Shown piece after piece: positions 1 through 7,101 of a stretch of 32,958 nt of DNA. Origin of the DNA: Verrucomicrobiota bacterium (GTDB taxonomy: Bacteria; Verrucomicrobiota; Verrucomicrobiia; JABWAM01; JAHFSZ01). Every line of letters begins with the position of its first letter. The stretch's first letter is position 1. The notes under the pieces are model-generated. The model did no database searches, was not told the origin of the DNA, and saw only the letters and a list, made by a program, of their open reading frames with translations. The position numbers and the translations under genes were made by a program. The DNA lies in NCBI GenBank assembly GCA_023265515.1, contig JAHFSZ010000006.1:7549-40506 (forward strand). The letters are read 5' to 3'.

Positions 1-1059
1 ATGGGCCGCGAGATCGTTCGAGAGTTGCTCTCGTCTCCCGGAGTGCATGTCACCGTCGCGGACACCCGCACTGACTTCTACGATCAGCATCCGCCAACAT
101 GGGTGAAGAAATACCATCGCCGTCTCGCCTGGAAAAAAGTCGATTTGCTTCGCGAGCCTGCGAAATTGGTCCGGTTCTTGCGCGGACATCTGGCGATGGT
201 CAATGCCACCACCCATCATCTCAATCTTCCCGCCATGAAGGCCGCCTTGCGCGCGCGCGTCCATTACCTCGACCTCGGCGGTTTGTTTCACTACACCCGC
301 AAACAACTCAGGCTGCATCGTGCGTTCGAGCGAAAGAAGCGGCTGGCCATTCTGGGCATCGGCTGCGCGCCGGGACTGTCCAATCTGCTCGCCGTCCATG
401 CCGCCGAGGGGATGGAGAGGATTAACTCGATCGAGATCAGGGTGGGCGCACGGAGTCTTGCCCATCGAAAAATGCCGAGGGGCGTCGTCGAGGTTCCCTA
501 TGCGATCGGGACCATCCGGGAGGAATTGACGCTGAAGCCATGGGTCTTCGCGCGGGGCCGTTACCACGCCATGCCGGCGCGCACGGGGAAGGAAAAATTT
601 CCATTTCCAAAACCCATCGGTGATCAAACTGTCTTTTACACGCTTCACTCCGAGGTCGCCACGCTGCCGGCAAGCTTCCGAAGCAAGGGCGTCCGGCAGG
701 TGAGCTTCAAGATCGGCTTCGAAGAGCCGCTGATCCGGGCCTTGCTTCGCCCCGGCAAGAAAACAAAGTTCGTGATGCCAACACACGTGAAGGATATGGA
801 GATCACCTGCGCACGGGTCCACGGCTGGAAAAACGGCCGGAAAGCCCGGGTGATGGCCTACGCCATGATCCGTTCGCGCGCGGGGGTGAGTGCTGGGACG
901 ATCGACACCGCGATCCCGCCGGCGATTGTCGCCTCGATGCTGCCTGACATCAAAAAGGCCGGCGTTTTCGCCCCGGAACAGGCCGTGCCTGTCGGCCGGT
1001 TCCTCCGCGGGGCCCGGTCCAGGGGCATTCGCATTCGCCGCGTTGGAGGGAATCGATGA
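1..1059 (+). CDS. Saccharopine dehydrogenase family protein, 5'-truncated by window edge
   Basis: The protein resembles NAD(P)-dependent saccharopine/lysine-dehydrogenase-like oxidoreductases. The window opens at 'MGREIVREL', which normally follows the GxGxxG turn of the N-terminal Rossmann fold, so the first ATG is probably internal and about ten or more residues, including the nucleotide-binding glycines, lie upstream. Visible family features are a VNATTHH segment after the second strand, a 'YLDLGG' strand, 'GCAPGLSNLLA' at about residue 120, and the C-terminal substrate domain ('YTLHSEVATLP', then 'VRQVSFKIGF'). The C-terminus is very basic. It converges with bioD, leaving a 10-nt gap and no visible terminator. 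The substrate cannot be told: saccharopine, carboxynorspermidine and other amino-acid adducts are all possible. Family confidence is good; specific function is unknown. Confidence 0.75.
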   Translation: MGREIVRELLSSPGVHVTVADTRTDFYDQHPPTWVKKYHRRLAWKKVDLLREPAKLVRFLRGHLAMVNATTHHLNLPAMKAALRARVHYLDLGGLFHYTRKQLRLHRAFERKKRLAILGIGCAPGLSNLLAVHAAEGMERINSIEIRVGARSLAHRKMPRGVVEVPYAIGTIREELTLKPWVFARGRYHAMPARTGKEKFPFPKPIGDQTVFYTLHSEVATLPASFRSKGVRQVSFKIGFEEPLIRALLRPGKKTKFVMPTHVKDMEITCARVHGWKNGRKARVMAYAMIRSRAGVSAGTIDTAIPPAIVASMLPDIKKAGVFAPEQAVPVGRFLRGARSRGIRIRRVGGNR

Positions 1060-1069
1060 AGCTAGGGTT

Positions 1070-1720
1070 TTAAACTGGCGGACAGTACGGCTCCACGAAC
1101 ACCGGCACCTTCAACATTTTTTTCAGAACCCGCCGGTTTCCCGGGGTCGCCGCGGCGTGGGTGCCGTCATGGTCATTGAGAATGACGGCGAGCACTTTGA
1201 GGCCGGTGGAGCGTGCTGCTTCCACCGTGAGGAGGGTGTGATTGAGCGTGCCGAGGCCCGCGCGGGCAATGACCAGCAGGGGCAACCGGAGTGATTCGGC
1301 AAGGTCGCGGACCGACATCGACCAGGTGAGGGGGGTGAGCAGACCGCCGGCCCCTTCGACGAGGACCATGTCGTATTGTCTCTGGAGTTTTCGCAAAGTG
1401 CCGCGAATCCTGGCAAGGGGAATGCTGGGTTTCAATCTCTGCGCGACCGGAGCAAGCGGTTTGTGAAACCAGCAAGGGTTGATTGTGCCGAGCGGAATTC
1501 TTTTTTTGGCCAGCTTCCAGTAGGTCACGGCGTCCGCGCGCCCGCAACGGCCGCATGCGACGGGCTTGATCGCAACGGCGCGAAGCCCGGAGTCTTGAAG
1601 TCTCCGGACCAGATGGGCGGTGATGAATGTTTTGCCCATGTGCGTGTCAGTACCTGTTATGAACAGTCCTTTGATTCTCCTTCGGAGAATCAATTTTGCG
1701 AGCCCAGCCGATGCTTTCAT
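1070..1720 (-). CDS. bioD: Dethiobiotin synthetase BioD
   Basis: ATP-dependent ring closure of 7,8-diaminopelargonate with CO2 to dethiobiotin, cytoplasmic. 216 aa, a usual length for the family. The P-loop 'GTDTHMGKT' sits at residues 23-31 (canonical GTDTxVGKT), followed by 'KPVACG' at about 52 and the switch motif 'EGAGGLLTPL' at 122-131. The ATG at 1720 is preceded by AGGA six bases upstream, one of the clearer Shine-Dalgarno sites in the window, which decides the start. It is the last gene of the SDR-bioF-bioA-bioD run, 24 nt after the bioA stop; that gap and the bioA tail carry a 13-bp inverted repeat. The N-terminus is about 15 residues longer than minimal BioD. The next gene is convergent. 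Confidence 0.93.
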   Translation of the reverse strand: MKASAGLAKLILRRRIKGLFITGTDTHMGKTFITAHLVRRLQDSGLRAVAIKPVACGRCGRADAVTYWKLAKKRIPLGTINPCWFHKPLAPVAQRLKPSIPLARIRGTLRKLQRQYDMVLVEGAGGLLTPLTWSMSVRDLAESLRLPLLVIARAGLGTLNHTLLTVEAARSTGLKVLAVILNDHDGTHAAATPGNRRVLKKMLKVPVFVEPYCPPV

Positions 1721-1738
1721 GATTGATCCTGCTTCCGG

Positions 1739-1801
1739 AGCACTTCAGCGCCGGTCATTCTCATTGGCACGGGCGAGTTTCCTCTCCAGCGCTGAAGTGC
1801 T
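1739..1801. repeat. 13-bp perfect inverted repeat at bioA 3' end
   Basis: AGCACTTCAGCGC (1739-1751) and its exact complement GCGCTGAAGTGCT (1789-1801) flank a 37-nt loop. The element covers the last 19 or so codons of bioA and the start of the bioA-bioD gap, so both arms are transcribed and mostly translated. In the bio mRNA it could form a stem just upstream of the bioD ribosome-binding site. It lacks a T-run, so it is not a simple intrinsic terminator. The right arm shares the 14-mer CTCCAGCGCTGAAG with the serS leader (16603-16616). Confidence 0.8.
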
Positions 1802-3175
1802 AAGCGAGATTGCGTCGTAGATGACTCTGCATATCCGTTCAATCTGCCTGGGTGTTACACAGTACGGCGGCATCAACACGATGACATCGCCGATGGGGCG
1901 GGTGAGAACGCCCTTCTTTTTGGCGAGGTGGCAAACTTTTGCCCCCATTCGCTCCTGCCACGGATACGGCCCGCGAGTTTTCCAGTTCTTCACCAGCTCG
2001 ATGCCTGCGACCAGCCCTTTTTGCCGGATGTCGCCGACATGCGGGAGATTCCAGAGGGGTTCCAAGCAGCGTGCCAGGACTCTTTCCAACCGCCGGATGC
2101 GATCGAAGGTGCCTTCGCGCTCGAAGATTTCCAGATTGGCCAGGGCCGCCGCGCAACCCAGCGGGTTTCCCGTGTAGCTGTGGCCGTGAAAAAACGTTTT
2201 CAGTTCGTGGAACTCTCCGAGGAACGCCTGGAACACCCGCTCGGTCGTGAGTGTTGCGGCAAGCGGCATCGTTCCGCCCGTCAAACCCTTCGCCAGACAC
2301 AGCAAGTCCGGTGTGACGCGCTCCTGGGCGCAGGCGAACATGGTCCCAGTCCGGCCGAAAGCTGTCATCACCTCATCCAGGATGAGAAGCGTGTTCGTCC
2401 TTCGGGCGGTGCGGGCGATCCTAGCCAGGTAACCCGGTGGATGAACGACCATGCCGGCGACGCCCTGGACCGCCGGCTCGACCACGAACGCGGCGTATTT
2501 TCTGGATTTCAATTTTTTCTCAGCCAGGGCAACGCATTCCCAGTTGCAGCGGCGCGCGAGCATCGCGTTTTCGCGGGCAGGCTTTGCGCGGTTGAACGGG
2601 CACCGATAGCAGGACGGCGCCATGACCTGATCGGACTTCACCAACAGCGGTTTGAATTTCCCGTCGAACAGGGGAACATGGCTGAGGCTGACGGCGCCGA
2701 GCGTGTCGCCATGATACGAGCCTTCGAGCGCGAGAAAACGGCGGCGCGGCTTTTCTTTTTTTTGCTGCAGCCAGTATTGGAAGCTCATTTTGAGCGCAAC
2801 CTCGAGCGCCGTCGAGCCGTCGTCAGAGTAAAAGACGCGATTCAGCGGCCGGGGGAGTTTGCGCGTGAGGCGGACGAGTTTTTCCGCCAGTAGCGAGGCC
2901 GGCTCATTGCCCTGGCCAAGGTAGGAACTGTGCGAAAGCTTGCGCAGCTGTTTTTCGATCGCGCGGCGGATGCGTGGATGGCCGTGGCCGTGGGTGTTGG
3001 TCCAGATCGAGGAGTTGGCATCCAGGTAACGGCGGCCTCGCACGTCGAACACGTGCGGTCCCTTTGCGCGGGTCAGGATGATCGGATCCGATTTGATCCA
3101 TTCGCTCATCTGCGTGAACGGGTGCCAGGTATATTTCTTGTCGAGCTTGGCCAACTGGCGATATTTCTGATTCAT
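1745..3175 (-). CDS. bioA: Adenosylmethionine-8-amino-7-oxononanoate aminotransferase BioA
   Basis: PLP-dependent conversion of KAPA to 7,8-diaminopelargonate. From the ATG at 3175 the protein is 476 aa. Class-III aminotransferase landmarks: 'WHPFTQ' at 17-22, 'YSDDGSTALEVALKM' at 116-130 (PLP phosphate binding), 'GSYHGDT' at 152-158, 'LILDEVMTAFGRTG' at 264-277 (Asp267) and the Schiff-base lysine in 'LAKGLTGG' (Lys296). A CxxC...CxxxC cluster (189-214) occurs in a BioA subgroup. The ORF track begins at a TTG (3184) whose bases overlap the bioF stop as TTGA; the ATG three codons later is preferred because GAAGAAGA lies about 10 nt upstream of it and too close to the TTG. Amino donor, SAM or lysine, cannot be read from the sequence. 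Confidence 0.93.
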   Translation of the reverse strand: MNQKYRQLAKLDKKYTWHPFTQMSEWIKSDPIILTRAKGPHVFDVRGRRYLDANSSIWTNTHGHGHPRIRRAIEKQLRKLSHSSYLGQGNEPASLLAEKLVRLTRKLPRPLNRVFYSDDGSTALEVALKMSFQYWLQQKKEKPRRRFLALEGSYHGDTLGAVSLSHVPLFDGKFKPLLVKSDQVMAPSCYRCPFNRAKPARENAMLARRCNWECVALAEKKLKSRKYAAFVVEPAVQGVAGMVVHPPGYLARIARTARRTNTLLILDEVMTAFGRTGTMFACAQERVTPDLLCLAKGLTGGTMPLAATLTTERVFQAFLGEFHELKTFFHGHSYTGNPLGCAAALANLEIFEREGTFDRIRRLERVLARCLEPLWNLPHVGDIRQKGLVAGIELVKNWKTRGPYPWQERMGAKVCHLAKKKGVLTRPIGDVIVLMPPYCVTPRQIERICRVIYDAISLSTSALERKLARANENDRR

Positions 3176-3180
3176 GTTGC

Positions 3181-4323
3181 TCAAATCTTCTTCAGTTGAT
3201 CTGCAAGCTCTTCGAGTTGTTTCTTGGAATGTGCCGCCGAGATCGAAACTCTGAGTCTGGCCTTCCCCCTCGACACCGTTGGAAAGCGGATGGCCGGGAC
3301 GAAGAAACCCGCCTCCCAGAGTTTGCGTGACACATCGACGGCACGGGCCTCGTCGCCGATTTCAACCGGAATGATCGGCGAGACGGGATCGCGGCCAAGC
3401 CGCTTGCAAAATAACGCGATGTTGTCCCAAAGTCGTTTGCGGAGTGACGGCGAGCCGTGGATTTTTTTCAATGCGGCGGTTGCCACCGCACAAGTCGCCG
3501 GCGGCAGGCCGGTGGAAAAAATGAAACTGCGGGCGTGATTGATGAGGAAGTCCACCAACGCCCGGCTCCCGCTGATCGTGCCGCCCGCGCTGCCGAGCGC
3601 CTTGCCGAGAGTGCTCATGGTGATTTCGACCTCGTTTTCCACGCCAAACTGTTCGGCAAGACCGCGGCCATTTTTTCCGAAAACGCCCGTGGCATGCGCC
3701 TCGTCGATCATCAGCCACGCGCGATATTTGTTCTTAAGCTCGGCGATTCGATCGAGCGGGGCGATGTCGCCATCCATCGAGAAGACGGTTTCGGTGACGA
3801 CCAGAATATTTGAATTCGGATCCTTGCTGCGGTTGGCCCACGCGAGATGCTCTTCGAGCTTTTTCAAGTTAAGATGTGGATAGACGCGGATCGTGGCGCC
3901 GGACTGGCGGGACGCATCAATGATGCAGGCGTGGCAGAGCTTGTCGACGATCACGGTATCACCGGGGCCGAGGAGCGAAGGGATCGTGCCCATGGCGGCG
4001 GCGTAACCGCTGTTGAATACCAGCGCCGCCTCCGTTTGTTTGAAACGGGCCAGCTCCAGCTCCAGATGGGAACAGGGACCAAGGTTGCCGGAGATCAGGC
4101 GGGAGGCGCCGGCCCCGGTCCCGAACTTGCGAATCGCGGCCGCCGCGGCTTTCTTCAGTTCGGGATCGGCGGCGAGGCCGAGGTAGTCGTTGGAGGAAAA
4201 GTTGTGAAGCCTGCGTCCGGAGACGGTAACAACGGGCCCCTGGGCGGATTCCACCTTCCGAAGCCTGCGGTAAAGGTTTTGCCTTTTCGCTTCGGCCAAT
4301 TTGTGTTCGAGGAATTTTTTCAT
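3181..4323 (-). CDS. bioF: 8-amino-7-oxononanoate synthase BioF
   Basis: PLP enzyme condensing pimeloyl thioester with L-alanine to give KAPA. 380 aa from the ATG at 4323. Alpha-oxoamine-synthase signatures: 'SNDYLGL' at 44-50, 'GTGAGASRLISGN' at 68-80, 'HACIIDASRQSGA' at 131-143, 'DEAHATGVFG' at 207-216, PLP lysine in 'STLGKALGS' (Lys241) and 'FIFSTGLPPA'. The ORF track extends 69 codons further upstream into the SDR gene; that extension is Ser/Arg-rich shadow translation and is discarded. The SDR stop and the bioF ATG are one base apart (TAG-G-ATG) with no clear Shine-Dalgarno, suggesting translational coupling. Confidence 0.94.
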   Translation of the reverse strand: MKKFLEHKLAEAKRQNLYRRLRKVESAQGPVVTVSGRRLHNFSSNDYLGLAADPELKKAAAAAIRKFGTGAGASRLISGNLGPCSHLELELARFKQTEAALVFNSGYAAAMGTIPSLLGPGDTVIVDKLCHACIIDASRQSGATIRVYPHLNLKKLEEHLAWANRSKDPNSNILVVTETVFSMDGDIAPLDRIAELKNKYRAWLMIDEAHATGVFGKNGRGLAEQFGVENEVEITMSTLGKALGSAGGTISGSRALVDFLINHARSFIFSTGLPPATCAVATAALKKIHGSPSLRKRLWDNIALFCKRLGRDPVSPIIPVEIGDEARAVDVSRKLWEAGFFVPAIRFPTVSRGKARLRVSISAAHSKKQLEELADQLKKI

Positions 4324-4324
4324 C

Positions 4325-5047
4325 CTAGTGTTGGGGAAGAATGCGGCTGTCGAGGGCGAAGACCTGTCCGGAAACATGGTCCATCGATAAGAGGTGGAGG
4401 ATGAACTGCGCGACTTCCGCTGCGGTCGAAGGGGAGCCCAGAGTGTTTTCCGACTCGAACTGCCGGAGCGTTTCCGGGTCCATCCGGCGCACCATCGGCG
4501 AGCCGGGCAGGAAACCGGGCAGGACGACATTGGCCTGGATATTGCGCCTGCCGTATTCGCGCGCGATGCTTTGCGCCAGCCCGATCAATCCCGATTTCGC
4601 GGCGGCGTAACCCGTCTGGCCCGCGCGGCCGCTGCGTCCCGCGTGCGAGCCGACAAAAACAACATGCCCGCGCCGCTGGGAAACGAAGACCGGCAGGAAA
4701 CGGCGGGCCACGAGAAACGCGCTGCGCAGATTCAGATCGACGACCTCATCCCATTCTTGCGGCGAGGTTTGGGGGAGCAACGCATCGCGCGTCGCGCCGA
4801 TGCAATGAACGACAGCCGACACGTGAAGGTTGCTTGTGGCGAGTTTGTCGGCAAAGGCGTCAAGCGCGGCGGCATCGAGGACGTCAAACTGGAAGCGGAG
4901 GTCGCCATCGGGCAGGCGGCGAAAACCACAGGCGGCAACGGTGGGGAACGACCTGGACTGGCGGGCCTCGCGAACGACGGCGCTTCCAAGAGTTCCCGAT
5001 GCGCCGAAGACCAGCAAAGTGTCGGAAGCTGGGTTGTTAACCTCCAT
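4325..5047 (-). CDS. Short-chain dehydrogenase/reductase, FabG-like, heading the bio operon
   Basis: 240-aa classical SDR. Visible: nucleotide-binding 'GASGTLG' at 15-21, an altered NNAG strand ('VVHCIGATRD'), Ser134 in 'FVGSHAG', and the catalytic YxxxK as 'YAAAK' (Tyr147, Lys151). The C-terminal part 'VSGQVFALDSRI' resembles the FabG end 'itGqvl.vdGG'. It is translationally linked to bioF (1 nt apart) and lies directly behind a BirA-type palindrome, so it belongs to the biotin regulon. A reasonable inference is a 3-oxoacyl-ACP/CoA reductase step in making the pimeloyl chain; another SDR substrate is possible. A TTG at 5065 would add six residues but lies in the operator; ATG 5047 is chosen. 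Neither start has a well-spaced Shine-Dalgarno. Confidence 0.85.
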   Translation of the reverse strand: MEVNNPASDTLLVFGASGTLGSAVVREARQSRSFPTVAACGFRRLPDGDLRFQFDVLDAAALDAFADKLATSNLHVSAVVHCIGATRDALLPQTSPQEWDEVVDLNLRSAFLVARRFLPVFVSQRRGHVVFVGSHAGRSGRAGQTGYAAAKSGLIGLAQSIAREYGRRNIQANVVLPGFLPGSPMVRRMDPETLRQFESENTLGSPSTAAEVAQFILHLLSMDHVSGQVFALDSRILPQH

Positions 5048-5065
5048 GCATGGGATAGTTAACAA
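5034..5065 (-). promoter_or_regulatory. BirA-type biotin operator
   Basis: A perfect inverted repeat, TTGTTAAC (5034-5041) - 16 nt - GTTAACAA (5058-5065). It matches the known form of biotin-repressor (BirA) sites: 8-9 bp arms related to TTGTWAAC separated by 14-16 nt. It overlaps the start codon of the SDR, the first gene of the bio run, so bound BirA-biotinyl-AMP would block transcription and cover the translation start. I could not identify a confident -35/-10 pair upstream. The function is inferred from motif and position. Confidence 0.8.
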
Positions 5066-5111
5066 TTTCCTAGCGACATTTCACCAACAATCTTAACAGG
5101 CGCATCGCGTG

Positions 5112-5771
5112 CTAAATGGATCTGGCCTTAGTCTCGAAGACAATTCCGTCCGAGTCGACGTGGTGAAAGACACCCGCTTGCTCGGAGATCTGCTTGAGCA
5201 GATCGTTAAGCGTCGCATCCTCGGCATTGAGCGTGATTTTCTTCTGGCCGGCGGAAGCGGGAACCAGGTTGACAAAGTTGACAGCCTCACCTTCCGGAAC
5301 CTGGCGGCGGGTTTCCTCACGCAGAAAGGAGATTGCCGCGTCGAGAGGCATCTCCTTCCAATCGATGCGCTTGAACCGGACATCCTCGAGCGCCTTGCGA
5401 ACGGCCTTTTCCTTTTCTGGATCGTAGTGCCGGGCTTCATGGATCATCTGCAGGAAAACCTTGGTCGGCTCGTCGTCGGGATTCTTCTCGAGGTAGGAAA
5501 GGAAAAGGTGTTCGGCCTGATTGTAACTTCCCGACCAGAAGAGCTGGCGAGCGGCGACAAAGTCAGGATCCTCGACGCTCGGCGTGTCGACGGGTTTCTT
5601 CGGCAGTTTGGGCACTTCGAAGTTTTTGGAGTCGCCTCCCTTGCCAAACGGGGACTCTTTTTTCGAGCCCTCGCCGCCGCCGGTCGCGGACTGCGCCTGT
5701 GAGGCCCCCGCTGCCAGCGCGGCCAGCGCGACAGCCAACGCAAGGCTCATCAGCTTCTGGGGATGTTTCAT
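5112..5771 (-). CDS. Exported protein with TPR-like segment and STN-like C-terminal domain
   Basis: 219 aa from the ATG at 5771. The N-terminus is a typical signal peptide (KH..K, hydrophobic Ala/Leu run, 'AGASQAQ' cleavage) with no lipobox Cys, so the product is periplasmic or envelope-located. A Gly/Lys/Pro-rich linker follows, then a TPR-like helical pair ('AARQLFWSGSYNQAEHLFL'), then a domain with the pattern of the secretin/TonB short N-terminal (STN) fold: 'IDWKEMPLDAAISFLREET', a beta segment 'KKITLNAEDATLNDLLKQI', then 'HVDSDGIVFE'. It starts 4 nt after the mqnX stop. No secretin is visible here. The ORF track adds 19 upstream codons that overlap mqnX and are discarded. STN assignment is moderate; function is unknown. 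Confidence 0.75.
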   Translation of the reverse strand: MKHPQKLMSLALAVALAALAAGASQAQSATGGGEGSKKESPFGKGGDSKNFEVPKLPKKPVDTPSVEDPDFVAARQLFWSGSYNQAEHLFLSYLEKNPDDEPTKVFLQMIHEARHYDPEKEKAVRKALEDVRFKRIDWKEMPLDAAISFLREETRRQVPEGEAVNFVNLVPASAGQKKITLNAEDATLNDLLKQISEQAGVFHHVDSDGIVFETKARSI

Positions 5772-5775
5772 GACC

Positions 5776-7053
5776 TTATTTTTTGACGATCCTTCCTGCC
5801 ACCATAACAAAAGACGGCGAATCCGCAAATGCTATGATGCTTTTGAAGGGGTCGGCGCCTCGGTGGGGTATCGCGATCCAATCGGCCCAATGAGGCCAGT
5901 TTTCGCGTTCTCCCAGCGCGATGGCACCGTTTTCAGTGGCCATCTGAACCACGCTCTTGGCCGGAATCTTCGGGAATTTTTGAGCCAGTTTTCTCATTTC
6001 TGAAAACATGTTCATGTTCCGGTTGCTGGCCAAGCTATCCGTCCCCAAGCAAAGATTGACGCCGAGCGCACGAAGGTCATTCAACCGGAAAGGGGGGTGG
6101 TGAAAAAAGGCGTGCGAACGCGGGCAGTGAGCGATCGAAAAATGCCCCCGATGGGTCTTGAGCGACCGCAGATCCTGATCCGATAAGCAGTTCATGTGGG
6201 CCAGGATCGCCGGCGCCCGCGAATGCATTTTCCGGTGCGCGGGTGACGGCGTGTTCGGAGTCACGGGGCGCCGGGGCGGGCGGGCCGCTCGGCATGACTC
6301 GAGAAGGCACTGAAAAGGCGTTTTGTTTCCGCAGTTGGACATGTCGCTGCCGATGTTTCTGACCCAATCAAACAGGGGCCCCGAAGCGTTGTGGAACATG
6401 TCCCATTCATCTCGCGATTCGGCGACGTGCGTGGTCCAGGGCAGGCGGTGATTATCGCAGAAGGTGACGGCCTTTTGGAAAAGTCCCGGTGTCACGGAAT
6501 AAGGGGCATGTGGCGAGAGTGAAAGCCGCCTGTGGGCCGAGCGCGCCGCAAGATTTTTTTTCCACTCACCTGCGGTTGACTGGCCGGCACGGCCCAAGTC
6601 GAGTAGTTCAACAAACCACCAAATCCCAGGTGTGTCTTTGAGGTTCAGGGATGAGATGAGGTGCGGGACGCAGGTGATGTTGGCGATCGTGGTGGTTCCA
6701 GATTCGAGGCATTGGAGCATTCCGCGCTGGATCGAAGTTTTGTAATCGGCATCGGACCACGAGCGTTTTTTTTCGACGATGCGCGACACCCACTCGGTGA
6801 AACCGCCGGCAGCCGGAACCCCACCCTTCATCAAAGTATAATCGAGGTGGCAGTGCGCATTGACCAGACCGGGCATGAGGATCCGGTTTTTGAGCGGGAT
6901 GACTTTCGCGTTTTTCGGGATTGAAAGCCGGCTTTGGGCGCCCGTCCCGAGCGTCCGTTCACCGCAGATCGCGACAAAGCCGTGGGGGATGACCTTCAGT
7001 CTGCGGTCGATCACCACGGGCGCGAGCAAGAGGATCAGATTTTCGGACTTCAT
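5776..7053 (-). CDS. mqnX: Amidohydrolase, probable aminodeoxyfutalosine deaminase MqnX
   Basis: Metal-dependent deaminase of the TRZ/ATZ amidohydrolase group, 425 aa from the ATG at 7053 (the track's 76 extra codons run back through the tandem repeats and the divergent gene). Metal ligands: 'NAHCHLDYT' (His67, His69), 'THVAES' (His209, Glu212), 'HCPRSHAFF' (His309, His314) and 'GTDSLASN' (Asp339). The 'GLVNAHCHL...GGFTEWV' stretch is close to the MqnX pattern, and mqnD lies 1.3 kb away, supporting deamination of aminodeoxyfutalosine in menaquinone synthesis. A Pro/Arg/His-rich segment (about residues 254-281, 'PPRRPVTPNTPSPAHRK') looks like a lineage-specific insertion. SAH/adenosine-type deaminase is the main alternative. 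Confidence 0.78.
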   Translation of the reverse strand: MKSENLILLLAPVVIDRRLKVIPHGFVAICGERTLGTGAQSRLSIPKNAKVIPLKNRILMPGLVNAHCHLDYTLMKGGVPAAGGFTEWVSRIVEKKRSWSDADYKTSIQRGMLQCLESGTTTIANITCVPHLISSLNLKDTPGIWWFVELLDLGRAGQSTAGEWKKNLAARSAHRRLSLSPHAPYSVTPGLFQKAVTFCDNHRLPWTTHVAESRDEWDMFHNASGPLFDWVRNIGSDMSNCGNKTPFQCLLESCRAARPPRRPVTPNTPSPAHRKMHSRAPAILAHMNCLSDQDLRSLKTHRGHFSIAHCPRSHAFFHHPPFRLNDLRALGVNLCLGTDSLASNRNMNMFSEMRKLAQKFPKIPAKSVVQMATENGAIALGERENWPHWADWIAIPHRGADPFKSIIAFADSPSFVMVAGRIVKK

Positions 7054-7061
7054 CCTGGTTT

Positions 7062-7092
7062 TACGCTGTACGCTGTACGCCGTACGCTGTAC
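7062..7092. repeat. Heptamer tandem array, unit TACGCTG, about 4.4 copies
   Basis: Units are TACGCTG, TACGCTG, TACGCCG, TACGCTG and TACC, one mismatch in 31 bp. The array fills most of the 48-nt gap between the divergent mqnX (start 7053) and the four-helix membrane protein (start 7102), exactly where both promoters should be. It resembles heptameric short tandemly repeated repetitive (STRR) elements. Two 9-mers beginning ATGTCC follow immediately and form the start codon context of the plus-strand gene. Confidence 0.9.
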
Positions 7093-7101
7093 CAGAAAGA
7101 A

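Noticed and set aside
1928-2893. 321-aa plus-strand ORF
   Set aside because: Antisense to bioA, which has all catalytic motifs; no recognisable domain in the plus frame.
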